Positions 32,603 through 40,596 of a stretch of 54,456 nt of DNA are shown in pieces (within the stretch, counting starts at the first letter, position 1; the number at the start of each line of letters is the position of its first letter). The notes below the pieces were generated by a model, which saw only the letters and a program-made list of their open reading frames with translations, searched no databases and had not been told where the DNA came from. The stretch is from contig DJJR01000067.1 in assembly GCA_002434245.1 (NCBI GenBank), positions 1 to 54,456 on the forward strand. The letters are read 5' to 3'. The DNA comes from Pelosinus fermentans (lineage in GTDB: Bacteria > Bacillota > Negativicutes > DSM-13327). Position numbers and translations under genes: made by a program.

Positions 32603-32729
32603 TAGTAAAAGAGACTGCAGTACAGCAGGTAAGGGATTTGCTCGGACAGAAAATAGCAATATTGCTCCAGAAAATTGTGCTTTCCCAACTAGAGGATACG
32701 CCACGACTGATTTCGGCAAGAAAAAGTAA
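32603..32729 (+). pseudogene. Third repeat, separated by a 1-nt insertion
   Basis: From 32613 the third repeat reads DCSTAGKGFARTENSNIAP, then ENCAFPTRGYATTDFGKKK and a stop. Comparing the linkers, GCCAAACAAGAAG (32429) aligns with GCCATTACAAGAAG (32585), which carries one extra base and throws the frame. A single base removed would fuse it to the first two repeats. Confidence 0.75.
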
Positions 32730-32890
32730 TGTAATGAGTCAAAGTAAAAATTGTTAATAGCTTTTAAATAAGGGATATAAAATTATTCATATTATCATCT
32801 ATAGAATTTAATTTCATCATATATAAATTATTGATTATGAAAAATCCTTGATTGAATAAAGTTAATTAGAAGAAAAGATTACAAAAGCTA

Positions 32891-32919
32891 TTGACAAAAT
32901 GTAAAATTAATAATAATAT
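32891..32919 (+). promoter_or_regulatory. Sigma-A promoter of the peroxiredoxin
   Basis: Perfect -35 TTGACA (32891-32896), 17 nt, TAATAT (32914-32919). Transcription would start near 32926. Confidence 0.8.
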
Positions 32920-32924
32920 CTATT

Positions 32925-32939
32925 TAATAATAATTATCG
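32925..32939. promoter_or_regulatory. PerR/Fur-like box at the transcription start
   Basis: TAATAATAATTATCG contains the 5-1-5 inverted repeat ATAAT-A-ATTAT that forms the core of the PerR box (TTATAATnATTATAA). It overlaps the predicted start point, where a repressor would block initiation. No perR or fur gene is in the window. Confidence 0.6.
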
Positions 32940-32959
32940 TTAATAAAAGGAGTGGTTAC

Positions 32960-33496
32960 ATGCCAGCTAAAGTTGGTCAAAAAGCCCCGCCTTTCACTAT
33001 GTCTACTACAGAGGATATAGAAACATTGGAGCATGTTGTAAAGCTTGAAGATTATCAAGGAAAATGGCTGGTTCTTTTCTTTTATCCCTTAGATTTTACA
33101 TTCGTTTGCCCAACAGAAATCAAAGGATTTAATTCTAAGTTAGAGGAATTCAAGAAGATTAATGCAGAAATCCTTGGTGTTAGTACTGACAGTGTATATT
33201 CACATCGTGCATGGATCAGAGCTTCAAGAGAAGAAGGCGGATTAGGTGAACTTAGCTATCCACTTGCTTCTGATATTACAAAACAAGTATCCAGAGATTA
33301 TGATGTTTTAATTGAAGAACAAGGTGTGTCTCTGCGAGGTTTGTTTATCATTGATCCAGAAGGTATAATTCGTTATCAAATCGTTAGCGATTTAAATGTA
33401 GGACGCAGTGTGGATGAAATATTGCGAGTATTAAAAGCTTTCCAAACTGGCGGATTATGCCCAATCGATTGGCAGCCCGGTGAAAAAACATTATAA
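32960..33496 (+). CDS. 2-Cys peroxiredoxin (AhpC/Prx1 type)
   Basis: Cytoplasmic thiol peroxidase of 178 residues. The peroxidatic Cys is in FYPLDFTFVCPTEIKGF, the catalytic Thr and Arg in the same loop and in DYDVLIEEQGVSLRGLFIID, and the resolving Cys near the C-terminus in GGLCPIDWQPGE, as in typical 2-Cys enzymes. AAAGGAG lies 7 nt before the ATG at 32960. A TTG at 32891 in the same frame is the -35 box, not a start. The promoter carries a PerR-like box, which fits peroxide induction. A strong terminator follows. Confidence 0.92.
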   Translation: MPAKVGQKAPPFTMSTTEDIETLEHVVKLEDYQGKWLVLFFYPLDFTFVCPTEIKGFNSKLEEFKKINAEILGVSTDSVYSHRAWIRASREEGGLGELSYPLASDITKQVSRDYDVLIEEQGVSLRGLFIIDPEGIIRYQIVSDLNVGRSVDEILRVLKAFQTGGLCPIDWQPGEKTL

Positions 33497-33510
33497 TTTA
33501 CATAAATGAT

Positions 33511-33530
33511 TCACAGAGCAAATTGCTCTG
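33511..33530 (+). other. Small palindromic hairpin downstream of the peroxiredoxin
   Basis: ACAGAGCAA-ATTGCTCTGT is a near-perfect palindrome 15 nt after the stop codon. It has no T-tract. Confidence 0.55.
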
Positions 33531-33540
33531 TTTGAACATA

Positions 33541-33584
33541 AAAATAAGCAGAAAAACATATATATGTTTTTCTGCTTATTTTTT
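33541..33584 (+). terminator. Terminator after the peroxiredoxin
   Basis: AAAATAAGCAGAAAAACATAT pairs with its mirror complement, which ends in TTTTTT. A 21-bp palindrome with a minimal loop. Confidence 0.85.
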
Positions 33585-33688
33585 ATGGCTCAACACCAAA
33601 TGTCCACTTGACGCTATTGTCATTGCCGCGCTCCGCTCGCAACGGCCATGAAATAAATCACAGGAGTGTCAGAAAAGACATCTGATGC

Positions 33689-33717
33689 TTTTTTTAAGGG
33701 ACTTTTTTGATAATGAC
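33689..33717 (+). repeat. Short repeat ending TTGATAATGAC, copy 2
   Basis: GCTTTTTTTAAGGGACTTTT followed by TTGATAATGAC lies immediately left of the palindromic repeat at 33718-33820. Confidence 0.6.
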
Positions 33718-33820
33718 GAACAGAGCAAATAGAACGATTTAACCGCAGAGACGCAGAGGACGCTGAGGAGATTTTTAACCCTATCTTTTCTCTGTGTTCT
33801 CTGCGTCTCTGCGGTTCGAT
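33710..33820 (+). repeat. Palindromic repeat, CGCAGAG dialect, copy 3 (near-identical to 1-115)
   Basis: The tail AATGACGAACAGAGC...AAATAGAACGATTT leads into the left arm AACCGCAGAGACGCAGAG at 33740, a centre TTTTTAACCCTATCTTTTC, and the right arm CTCTGCGTCTCTGCGGTT ending 33815. Apart from a few substitutions and a 4-nt indel it equals the reverse complement of the copy at the window start. It is bracketed by two direct repeats ending TTGATAATGAC. Confidence 0.88.
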
Positions 33821-33846
33821 TATTTTTTTCCACGCATTTTCTATAC

Positions 33847-33878
33847 CCTTTTTAAAGGGCTTTTCTTGATAATGACAA
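33847..33878 (+). repeat. Short repeat ending TTGATAATGAC, copy 3
   Basis: ACCCTTTTTAAAGGGCTTTTC followed by TTGATAATGAC, right of the palindromic repeat and a direct repeat of 33689-33717. Confidence 0.6.
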
Positions 33879-33920
33879 AGGATGCAGATGAAGTGAAACT
33901 TCATCTGCATATAGCCAGCT

Positions 33921-34556
33921 TTATCGTATGAAATTTGTAAATACCTTTTCTTCTTGAGGAAGAGGTGGTATTTGCGTTTTCCCAGCAGCTAGTGTTTTCA
34001 TAAGCCAAGCCATATTTTTGCCTAGAACTCTAAGAATTTGCTGGCCTTCATGATCATCTTTGACTTCAGCGGGTGCTGTGCCATGGATTACATTCCAGTA
34101 GTTAGAGGCTGGCATGATCATTTCAGCATAGTTAATATAATGATTTAGAGCATCGAAAGTTGCTACCCCGCCGGAACGGCGGACTGCCGCGAGGGTTGCT
34201 CCGACTTTGTGGCGGAGTAATCCTCCATTTACGCTTGTTACATAAAATACACGATCTAAAAAGGATTTCATAGTGCCTGCAATACCTGAAAAATGTACAG
34301 GAGATCCCAGCAATATACCGTCTGCCTCTTTGATTTTCTGGATAGAGTCATTAACTTCATCATTTGGAATAACACAGCGTTCATTCAGGTTCTTAGCACA
34401 GCCTCCACAGGCTAAGCATCCTCTGATGATTTTATTGCCAATATGGATGATTTCAAACTCAATTCCCTCAGCTAGTAATGCTTCCCCTACTTGTTCTAAT
34501 GAATGATATGTATTACCCTTGCTGTTTGGACTTCCATTAATAGCGATGACTTTCAT
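33921..34556 (-). CDS. Flavodoxin-fold NAD(P)H FMN reductase
   Basis: Protein of 211 residues. MKVIAINGSPNSKGNTYHSLEQV is the FMN phosphate loop; IRGCLACGGCAKNLNERCVI holds a CxxCxxC...C cluster; ADGILLGSPVHFSGIAGTMKSFLDRVFYV binds the flavin ring. It has the fold of the 24888 product but is not a close copy. GAAGGAGG lies a few nt before the ATG. A perfect palindrome (34669-34686) in the divergent gap is a candidate redox operator shared in sequence with the upstream region of the 24888 gene. Confidence 0.85.
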   Translation of the reverse strand: MKVIAINGSPNSKGNTYHSLEQVGEALLAEGIEFEIIHIGNKIIRGCLACGGCAKNLNERCVIPNDEVNDSIQKIKEADGILLGSPVHFSGIAGTMKSFLDRVFYVTSVNGGLLRHKVGATLAAVRRSGGVATFDALNHYINYAEMIMPASNYWNVIHGTAPAEVKDDHEGQQILRVLGKNMAWLMKTLAAGKTQIPPLPQEEKVFTNFIR

Positions 34557-34668
34557 TAGTTCCTCCTTCTTGTATCGCCTTTGTACTTGAAGCCAGGCGA
34601 CCAGTATTTATTTGGTTCAGTCTATAGTAATTCAACGCAAATGACAAGAGCGCACTTTTTGGTAGGGT

Positions 34669-34686
34669 GCTTACTAAAAAGTAAGC
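34669..34686. promoter_or_regulatory. Palindromic operator candidate
   Basis: GCTTACT-AAAA-AGTAAGC is a perfect 7-4-7 palindrome. An imperfect second dyad, GCACTTTTTGGTAGGGTGC, precedes it. Both contain the ACTnnnnAGT-like core also seen at 24798. Confidence 0.55.
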
Positions 34687-34832
34687 TCACTATAAAATAA
34701 ATGAATTGCTAAATGGCTGGAGCGACCTGTGCTGGTGTTGCCTTATAAAAATTGAATATATATGTCAGTTGCTTTTTTGGCAGGCAGACGATAAAATTTA
34801 TATTATAAGTTGAAAGGCAAAGGTGGTAACGA

Positions 34833-35759
34833 TTGAAGAACTCTTTTCATATAAAAATCGTTTTTAGTATGATCATGCTGGTGCTGTTGGCGGTCTTAAG
34901 CGGCTGTACTGGCTCTGAAAAGCATAAGGAAGTCAGTAATCAAACAATAGAGGAAAGTCGTGTCAAAGAAGATAAGATTATTATGGATGAATTTAATGCA
35001 TTACTGCAAAAAGATAATAGTGAAGTAAAAGGCGTATTCGAATTTGTTAATAAAAAGATAGCTGCTGTTACACCGCAAAGTGCATCAATTATGCTCAATG
35101 CCCTTGAAAATAAGCAACAAGCTGCATTGATTAAAATGAAAGACACTTACGAGGCTGATGCAATACAGCAAAAACTGGTAAAGGAGTTTAAAGGAGATCT
35201 TACAGACAGCTCTTTACAGGGTATACAAGATCGGGATACAAAAGAATTATTGCTGAAGACGAAAAGTAATGGCTTTAAAGTGGAGACAGCAGAAGGTTTC
35301 TATTTTCCTGTTCTTGATTATTCCCGATATAAGCAGTATTACTCGAATGTTACGCCAGATATTGCTGCTTATATCGACATCATGGCTGTTGAATCGGATA
35401 TCACTCCTGTCAAAGATGTCGGACTTATGATTGGCTGGGACGAAATTATTAAACGCGGCATAAGTCAGGAAAAGTTTGTACAAGAGCATCACAATTCTCC
35501 TAAAGCAGCTGATGTAAAGAAACTACTTAAAAATTACCTTGTTTTTGCTCTATATGGAACAAATAATACACCTTTATTTCAATATGAGGATAAGCAAATG
35601 GCTCCAGCAGCTAAAGAAATATATTCACACTCTACATGGAGTGGCAGCGGCAGCTTTTCTAAGATTATGGCAGAGTATACAGTACTTGTAAAAAATAATA
35701 ACCATAATTTAACTCAAGAAGTTGACGAATATAGAAAAAAAGTAATTCAAGACTTTTAG
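34833..35759 (+). CDS. Lipoprotein of unknown function
   Basis: 308 residues. The N-terminus has a lysine, a hydrophobic run and a lipobox LAVLSGC, so Cys at about residue 25 is lipidated and the protein is membrane-anchored on the outside face. The mature part is charged, helix-rich and soluble (EFNALLQKDNSEVKGVFEFVNKKIAAV; VDEYRKKVIQDF), with no domain I recognise. The TTG start at 34833 is supported by AAAGGTGGT 6-7 nt upstream. It ends shortly before a terminator and stands alone. Confidence 0.75.
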   Translation: MKNSFHIKIVFSMIMLVLLAVLSGCTGSEKHKEVSNQTIEESRVKEDKIIMDEFNALLQKDNSEVKGVFEFVNKKIAAVTPQSASIMLNALENKQQAALIKMKDTYEADAIQQKLVKEFKGDLTDSSLQGIQDRDTKELLLKTKSNGFKVETAEGFYFPVLDYSRYKQYYSNVTPDIAAYIDIMAVESDITPVKDVGLMIGWDEIIKRGISQEKFVQEHHNSPKAADVKKLLKNYLVFALYGTNNTPLFQYEDKQMAPAAKEIYSHSTWSGSGSFSKIMAEYTVLVKNNNHNLTQEVDEYRKKVIQDF

Positions 35760-35813
35760 GACAGAAGGATAAGTGAAATAAGTTTAAACTCATTGATGGA
35801 AATCAGATCAATA

Positions 35814-35855
35814 AGGGATTGTAATCAAGGCAAAACTTGATTACAATCCCTTAAA
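35814..35855 (+). terminator. Terminator after the lipoprotein gene
   Basis: AAGGGATTGTAATCAAG / CTTGATTACAATCCCTT with a 6-nt loop, then TTAAATTATTT. Confidence 0.8.
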
Positions 35856-36011
35856 TTATTTACCTTGATATTATATTTTTACCTCTTTTATTCTATCTTT
35901 AAAAGTGATTAAAATGATATAAAGCAATGATTTCTAATGATTATAATTTGATGATATACTGTGGGCAATAAGAAGTTCATAGGATATGACAATAATGAAG
36001 TGGGGGAAAGT

Positions 36012-36683
36012 ATGGTAAAAATCTGCACAGCGAAAGAGGCGGTAGAAACTATTTCAGAAGGGATGTCAATTATGATTGGCGGTTTTCTCAATGTAGGTGC
36101 GCCAGAGAATTTGATACAGGCTTTAGTTGAAAAAGGTGTTAAGAATTTAACGATTATTTCCAATGATACAGGGTTTGCAGGTAAAGGGATTGGAAAATTG
36201 CAAGATCATAAACAAGTTGCCAAAGTTTATACTTCTTATGTAGGAGGACATCCGGCATATGGTCAGTGTATGGACTCAGGCGAAGTTGAGGTTGTTCTAG
36301 TACCCCAGGGAACGCTGGCAGAGCAAATCCGTGCGGCTGGAGCAGGCTTAGGGGGAGTATTAACCCCTACAGGTGTGGGAACAATAGCTGCTCAAGGGAA
36401 GCAGGAAGTGGTTATTCATGATAAGACTTATCTTATGGAACTGGCCTTGTCCGCTGATGTGGCATTCATTAAAGCACATCAGGCTGATACTAGCGGGAAT
36501 TTAGTCTACCGCCGTTGTGCCAGGAATTTTAATCCCATTATGGCGACAGCGGCCAAGATTGTGATTGCAGAGGTGGAAGAATTTGTTCCTGTAGGAGCCA
36601 TTGATCCTGATCAGGTGATAACACCCGGTATTTTTGTGGATTTTATAGTCAAAGGGGACATCGAGTATGGCAGGAACGGATAA
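36012..36683 (+). CDS. CoA-transferase, alpha subunit
   Basis: Subunit A of a family I 3-oxoacid/acetate CoA-transferase, 223 residues. [25 protein letters not shown] is the conserved N-terminus with the GGF motif; [41 protein letters not shown] is the CoA-site signature. The start at 36012 (MVKICTA) is preferred over an upstream GTG since GGGGGAAAG lies just before. It overlaps the beta-subunit gene by 17 nt. The pair moves CoA between acyl-CoA and acetate or acetoacetate. Confidence 0.9.
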   Translation: MVKICTAKEAVETISEGMSIMIGGFLNVGAPENLIQALVEKGVKNLTIISNDTGFAGKGIGKLQDHKQVAKVYTSYVGGHPAYGQCMDSGEVEVVLVPQGTLAEQIRAAGAGLGGVLTPTGVGTIAAQGKQEVVIHDKTYLMELALSADVAFIKAHQADTSGNLVYRRCARNFNPIMATAAKIVIAEVEEFVPVGAIDPDQVITPGIFVDFIVKGDIEYGRNG

Positions 36684-37323
36684 GCGCATTCAGGTGGCTC
36701 GGCGAGTTGCTCAAGAACTTAAGAATGGTGAAGTGGTCAACTTAGGTATTGGTTTGCCTACTTTAGTTGCTAATTATCTGCCTCAGGGAATTGCTATTAT
36801 TCTTCATTCAGAGAATGGTTTTTTAGGTATTGGTGCAGAACCAGAGTGTGGAAAAGAAGATAAAGACTTGGTCAATGCCGGGGGGAAATCCGTTAGCATC
36901 TTACCCAATGGCAGTTGCTTTGACAGTGCCATGTCTTTTGCGATTATACGTGGGGGGCATGTGGATGTAACCGTACTTGGTGCATTAGAAGTAGATGAAA
37001 AAGGAAACTTAGCAAATTGGATGGTACCAGGCAAAAAGGTTACAGGAATGGGGGGAGCCATGGATTTAGTTACAGGTGCAAGAAAAGTAATAATTGCCAT
37101 GGAACATGTAAATAAAGATGGCTCACCCAAAATTGTCAAGGAATGTACAATGCCTTTAACAGCAAAGGGAGAAGTCGATTTAATCGTAACCGACATGGCA
37201 GTCATTGCAGTTCAGTCAGATGGACTGCATCTGCTGGAAATTAGTGAAGGTACTACGATAGAAGAAGTATTGTCTTCAACAGGTGCGAGACTGATTTTAC
37301 CAAAAAAAAATTTTCCTATTTAG
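36667..37323 (+). CDS. CoA-transferase, beta subunit
   Basis: Subunit B, 218 residues. [19 protein letters not shown] and the catalytic-glutamate signature [12 protein letters not shown] are conserved; [28 protein letters not shown] follows as in AtoA/CtfB. It overlaps the alpha-subunit gene, and the two form the heterotetramer. A bidirectional terminator follows. Butyrate-acetoacetate, acetate or propionate specificity cannot be chosen from sequence. Confidence 0.92.
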   Translation: MAGTDKRIQVARRVAQELKNGEVVNLGIGLPTLVANYLPQGIAIILHSENGFLGIGAEPECGKEDKDLVNAGGKSVSILPNGSCFDSAMSFAIIRGGHVDVTVLGALEVDEKGNLANWMVPGKKVTGMGGAMDLVTGARKVIIAMEHVNKDGSPKIVKECTMPLTAKGEVDLIVTDMAVIAVQSDGLHLLEISEGTTIEEVLSSTGARLILPKKNFPI

Positions 37324-37325
37324 AT

Positions 37326-37362
37326 AAACACCCCTATTCCAAATTAGAAGAATAGGGGTGTT
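37326..37362. terminator. Bidirectional terminator
   Basis: AAACACCCCTATTC / GAATAGGGGTGTTT with a 9-nt loop lies between the convergent CoA-transferase and 3D-domain genes; moderate T-tracts on both strands. Confidence 0.75.
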
Positions 37363-37369
37363 TCAAATT

Positions 37370-37984
37370 TTATGCATCGCCTTTTTCGACAACAAATACT
37401 TTTACGTCTTTCATGCCAAAATCCTGGGCTTTGTCTACGGAGGTTTTGGCAATATCAATACGATTACCCTTAATCGCTCCGCCAGTATCCTCTGCTACGG
37501 CGTATTCACCATGTCCATTGGGATACTGAATGTAGAGACGCGATCCTAATGGAATTACATCTGGGTCAACGGCAACTACACCAGGACGTATTTGTGTGCC
37601 CAAATAGGTTTTATCACCCCATTGATCATTGTCATGAGCTCCTGGCGCATAAGCAGTGGCAGTGATATCCAAGACATCTTCATACTTGCTGGGTGTTTTG
37701 GAGGATGTGTCTTTGGACTTGCTGTCTTTAGATTTTTGCTGATCACTTTGATTTGGAGTTGATTTCTCCGTATGCTTGGAAGTATTAGTATCTTTGGCTT
37801 GTTCGGTAACAGCTGGCGGATCTGCATTGGATGGATCGGCTGAAGCATGCGCAACAGGTGCTGCAAGTCCTGGCAGCATGGCTCCAGACAATATAGCGGC
37901 GCCAGCCACGGCAGCTGCAGCTATATTTTTGAATTTTTTCTGAAACCGCGAAATTGTGCGATGACGCTTGTTTTTATGATTCAT
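37370..37984 (-). CDS. Secreted 3D-domain protein
   Basis: 204 residues. A basic N-terminus and hydrophobic segment (AAAAVAGAAILSGAMLPGLAAPVAHASA) form a signal peptide; a Thr/Ser/Lys-rich linker follows. The last 95 residues are a 3D domain: ITATAYAPGAHDND, the first conserved Asp; GVVAVDPDVIPLGSRLYI, the second; and AVAEDTGGAIKGNRIDIA, the third. It is related to the double-psi barrel of MltA-like lytic transglycosylases, so a role in wall turnover is likely. No LysM or RpfB-type companion domain is present. Confidence 0.88.
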   Translation of the reverse strand: MNHKNKRHRTISRFQKKFKNIAAAAVAGAAILSGAMLPGLAAPVAHASADPSNADPPAVTEQAKDTNTSKHTEKSTPNQSDQQKSKDSKSKDTSSKTPSKYEDVLDITATAYAPGAHDNDQWGDKTYLGTQIRPGVVAVDPDVIPLGSRLYIQYPNGHGEYAVAEDTGGAIKGNRIDIAKTSVDKAQDFGMKDVKVFVVEKGDA

Positions 37985-38110
37985 CTTAGTATCCTCCTTT
38001 AATGAGGTTATTATAATATAGTGTTTGCGAAAAAAAATGTAATAACCCTGTGATTTTTTGTATTTTTCATCGTCTAAGGGGTATACTTGCTACCAGATGA
38101 ATATCGAGAT

Positions 38111-38566
38111 TTAGAGAAGTAAAGCACCTCTTTCTTTATAACGAGTGATTAAAAATTCAGAATCTACACTTTGAATTCCATCAATGGATTGCAGCTTGCG
38201 CATATAGTGATTCCCTTGTTCTTGGTTATCAAAGAGGGCATGTACATGTAAGTGGGGGTGACCACTCATCTGATATACATTTGTTATTTCCTGGTCAGCA
38301 AAGAGTTTTTCGGCAATGGAGTCGATCTTAGACCATTCTACGTTGATGTTAAAATACATGGAGACCATTTTCCCAGCTTTAAGAGGGTTGACTACAATGG
38401 TAAAACGATCAATAATTCCATGATCGATTAATTGGTTAATGCGTTCTCTAACAGCCGCACGCGTTAAATTCAAAAGACGACCGAGTTCTGCGTTGCTCAG
38501 ACGTCCATTTTCTGATAAAAATTTAAGGATTTTTCGATCCACTTCATCTAGATTTTTAAATTGCAT
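38111..38566 (-). CDS. Lrp/AsnC-family regulator
   Basis: 151 residues. The N-terminal helix-turn-helix reads DEVDRKILKFLSENGRLSNAELGRLLNLTRAAVRERINQLIDHGIIDRF, the AsnC signature. The remainder is the beta-alpha RAM effector domain. The start at 38566 (MQFKNLD) follows AAGGAAG; a 6-codon extension upstream lacks a site. It is divergent from the TauE/DUF1634 pair and may regulate it. Confidence 0.9.
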   Translation of the reverse strand: MQFKNLDEVDRKILKFLSENGRLSNAELGRLLNLTRAAVRERINQLIDHGIIDRFTIVVNPLKAGKMVSMYFNINVEWSKIDSIAEKLFADQEITNVYQMSGHPHLHVHALFDNQEQGNHYMRKLQSIDGIQSVDSEFLITRYKERGALLL

Positions 38567-38733
38567 AGTGCATCTTCCTTTCAAACACTAATTTTTTTAT
38601 TACAACGTAAGAAAAAACATATAAATATTGATCGAATGTATATATTATATTATACTTGTGTTAGAGATTAAAAGAAACGATATTTTATTTCTATTTATAG
38701 TCTAGGTATTATTTTATTATTGGGGTGAGAAAT

Positions 38734-39573
38734 GTGACGATTGTAGCTATTAAGATACTGCTTGTTTCTATTTCGGCAGGTGTACTTGGCTCTATCTTAG
38801 GTCTTGGCGGCGGGATTATTGTGACACCTGCTTTGACATTATTATTTGGAGTGGATATTCAACATGCCATTGGAGCAAGTCTTATCTCTGTTATTGCTAC
38901 CTCCAGCGGTGCAGCAGTTGCATACATCAAGGATGGAATAACAAATATTCGAGTGGGCATGTTTTTAGAAATAGCGACAACAGTAGGAGCTATTACAGGG
39001 GCTTTAATTGCAGGTTTAATTTCGCCAAATCTTTTGTATATCATTTTTGGTCTGTTATTGTTGTATTCTGCTCTGGCTATGCTTAAGAAAACCAAAGAAG
39101 AATTGCCTGAAGAAGTACCTCTGCATAATGTAGCAAAGACGTTAAAGCTGCAAGGGGAGTATTATGATAAAGCGCTAAAGAAAAATGTTTCCTATAATGT
39201 GGATAATGTTTACAGCGGTTTCGGCGTGATGTATGGAGCTGGCATTATATCTGGACTGCTGGGTATCGGAAGCGGCAGTTTTAAAGTAATGGCAATGGAT
39301 GTTTTTATGAAGCTTCCTTTAAAAGTCTCCAGTGCAACGAGTAATTTCATGATGGGTGTTACTGGGGCTGCCAGTGCGGGAATTTATTTGTATAGAGGCG
39401 ATATAAGTCCCATTATATCGGCACCGGTGGCGATTGGTGTATTGATAGGAGCTACTATTGGAGCAAAGATTATGCAGCGTTTAAAAAGTAAAACCATTCG
39501 TAAACTATTTATTCCGGTTCTCATGTATGTAGCCATACAAATGATGGCACAGGGATTGGGGGTTAAATTGTGA
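38734..39573 (+). CDS. TauE/SafE-family anion exporter
   Basis: Membrane protein of 279 residues, about eight helices. SAGVLGSILGLGGGIIVTPALTLLFG is the first-half signature; GIISGLLGIGSGSFKVMAMDVFMKLPLKVSSATSNFMMG repeats it in the second half. The family exports sulfite and other sulfur or organosulfonate anions. A GTG start at 38734 is preferred, with GGGGTGAG just upstream. Its stop overlaps the next start (GTGA). Adjacent Lrp suggests amino-acid-linked control. Confidence 0.82.
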   Translation: MTIVAIKILLVSISAGVLGSILGLGGGIIVTPALTLLFGVDIQHAIGASLISVIATSSGAAVAYIKDGITNIRVGMFLEIATTVGAITGALIAGLISPNLLYIIFGLLLLYSALAMLKKTKEELPEEVPLHNVAKTLKLQGEYYDKALKKNVSYNVDNVYSGFGVMYGAGIISGLLGIGSGSFKVMAMDVFMKLPLKVSSATSNFMMGVTGAASAGIYLYRGDISPIISAPVAIGVLIGATIGAKIMQRLKSKTIRKLFIPVLMYVAIQMMAQGLGVKL

Positions 39574-39953
39574 GTGAAATGATGAATAAAGATACGCAGG
39601 GGCCTTCTAAAGAGCCTAATGAAGTTGAAATTTTTGTTAGTAAGTCTTTGCGTTTTGGTGTGCTGTTAAGTGGTGCGGTTATTTTGATAGGGTTAGTCCT
39701 CTTTTTAAGCAGCGGGGAAGGTGGCTATCCGGGAGATTCTTATCCGACACGGCTTAGAGATATTTTTGCAGGCGCTTTTGATAGGAAACCTTTCGGAATT
39801 ATCTTAGCAGGTTTAGTTTTATTGATTTGCACGCCTATTATGCGTGTGGGAATTTCCGCATTAGTATTCTTAAAAGAAAAAGATTGGCTGTATGTTGGTA
39901 TATCAACGGTAGTTTTTTTAATCTTAGTTAGTGGATTTTTCTTTGGCAAATAG
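39570..39953 (+). CDS. DUF1634 membrane protein
   Basis: 127 residues with three hydrophobic helices (FGVLLSGAVILIGLVLFL; IILAGLVLLICTPIMRVGIS; GISTVVFLILVSGFFF). DUF1634 proteins regularly follow TauE/SafE genes, and here the two overlap by 4 nt. Presumably a partner subunit of that exporter. Start GTG at 39570 or ATG at 39579. Confidence 0.82.
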   Translation: MSEMMNKDTQGPSKEPNEVEIFVSKSLRFGVLLSGAVILIGLVLFLSSGEGGYPGDSYPTRLRDIFAGAFDRKPFGIILAGLVLLICTPIMRVGISALVFLKEKDWLYVGISTVVFLILVSGFFFGK

Positions 39954-39982
39954 AAAAATGAAGTAGATTTGGAGGTCTTTTT

Positions 39983-40456
39983 ATGAATCGAGTATTTGAG
40001 GTTCAAGAAAAAATTTTGGATAAAATTGCAGAATTTGAAAGTGCAGATGTACAAAGAGATATAACGTTAAGCTGGGAGAGAATACATTTGGCAAGCTGTG
40101 CAGCAGTGGGACGAATTCTTGCCTTGAAGCGCGGCGCTGATCCTGAATTGAGTGCCATAGCCTGTTCAATACATGATTATGGTCGTATCATCACAGGAAA
40201 GCAGCGGGATCATGCTATGGCAGGCTATGAGCCTCTCAAACTATTTCTTAAAGAAAGCGGCTGCTTTACTATAGAAGAGGTTGAATTACTAGCAACAGCT
40301 GCAAAAAATCATAGCAGCAAAAAAGAAGTAGGGAGCCCCATTGAGGAAATCGTCAAAGACGCAGATGTCTTTGACTGCTATCAGTATGGTATGCCCCTGG
40401 ATCGAGAAGAACAAAGAGCTCGATTAAAGACTATCCTAGAGGAAATAAGTCATTGA
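39983..40456 (+). CDS. HD-domain hydrolase
   Basis: 157 residues. An HD-domain layout is visible: RIHLASCAAVGRI (first His), SIHDYGRII (HD), KNHSSKKE (His) and KDADVFDCYQY (Asp). This resembles small metal-dependent phosphohydrolases. Substrate unknown. It lies 29 nt after DUF1634 and probably shares its transcript. TTGGAGGTC precedes the ATG by 9 nt. Confidence 0.75.
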   Translation: MNRVFEVQEKILDKIAEFESADVQRDITLSWERIHLASCAAVGRILALKRGADPELSAIACSIHDYGRIITGKQRDHAMAGYEPLKLFLKESGCFTIEEVELLATAAKNHSSKKEVGSPIEEIVKDADVFDCYQYGMPLDREEQRARLKTILEEISH

Positions 40457-40468
40457 TGTAAAAAAACG

Positions 40469-40566
40469 TGAAACGCGAAGATGCGAAGATTTGAAGACTA
40501 TGAAGGATAAGTAATACACATACCACCTTCGTGTTCTTCGTATATCTTCGCATCTTCGCGTTTCAA
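40469..40566 (+). repeat. Palindromic repeat, CGCGAAG dialect, complete copy
   Basis: The left arm TGAAACGCGAAGATGCGAAGA and right arm TCTTCGCATCTTCGCGTTTCA pair perfectly over 21 nt. The interior also carries CGAAG/CTTCG repeats. It lies between convergent genes. Confidence 0.88.
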
Positions 40567-40596
40567 CAGGTTTTATTTTTATAACAGCACTGCTTT

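Noticed and set aside
32215..32688. Minus-strand protein rich in Leu and Ser across the repeat gene
   Set aside because: It is the antisense reading of the tandem repeats; no ribosome binding site, and the plus-strand frame has a strong one.
32891..32959. TTG start for the peroxiredoxin at 32891
   Set aside because: The TTG is part of the TTGACA -35 box, and AAAGGAG directly precedes the ATG at 32960.
33600..33720. Truncated transposase or IS end
   Set aside because: No coding similarity to a transposase was seen; only repeats and a GC-rich patch.
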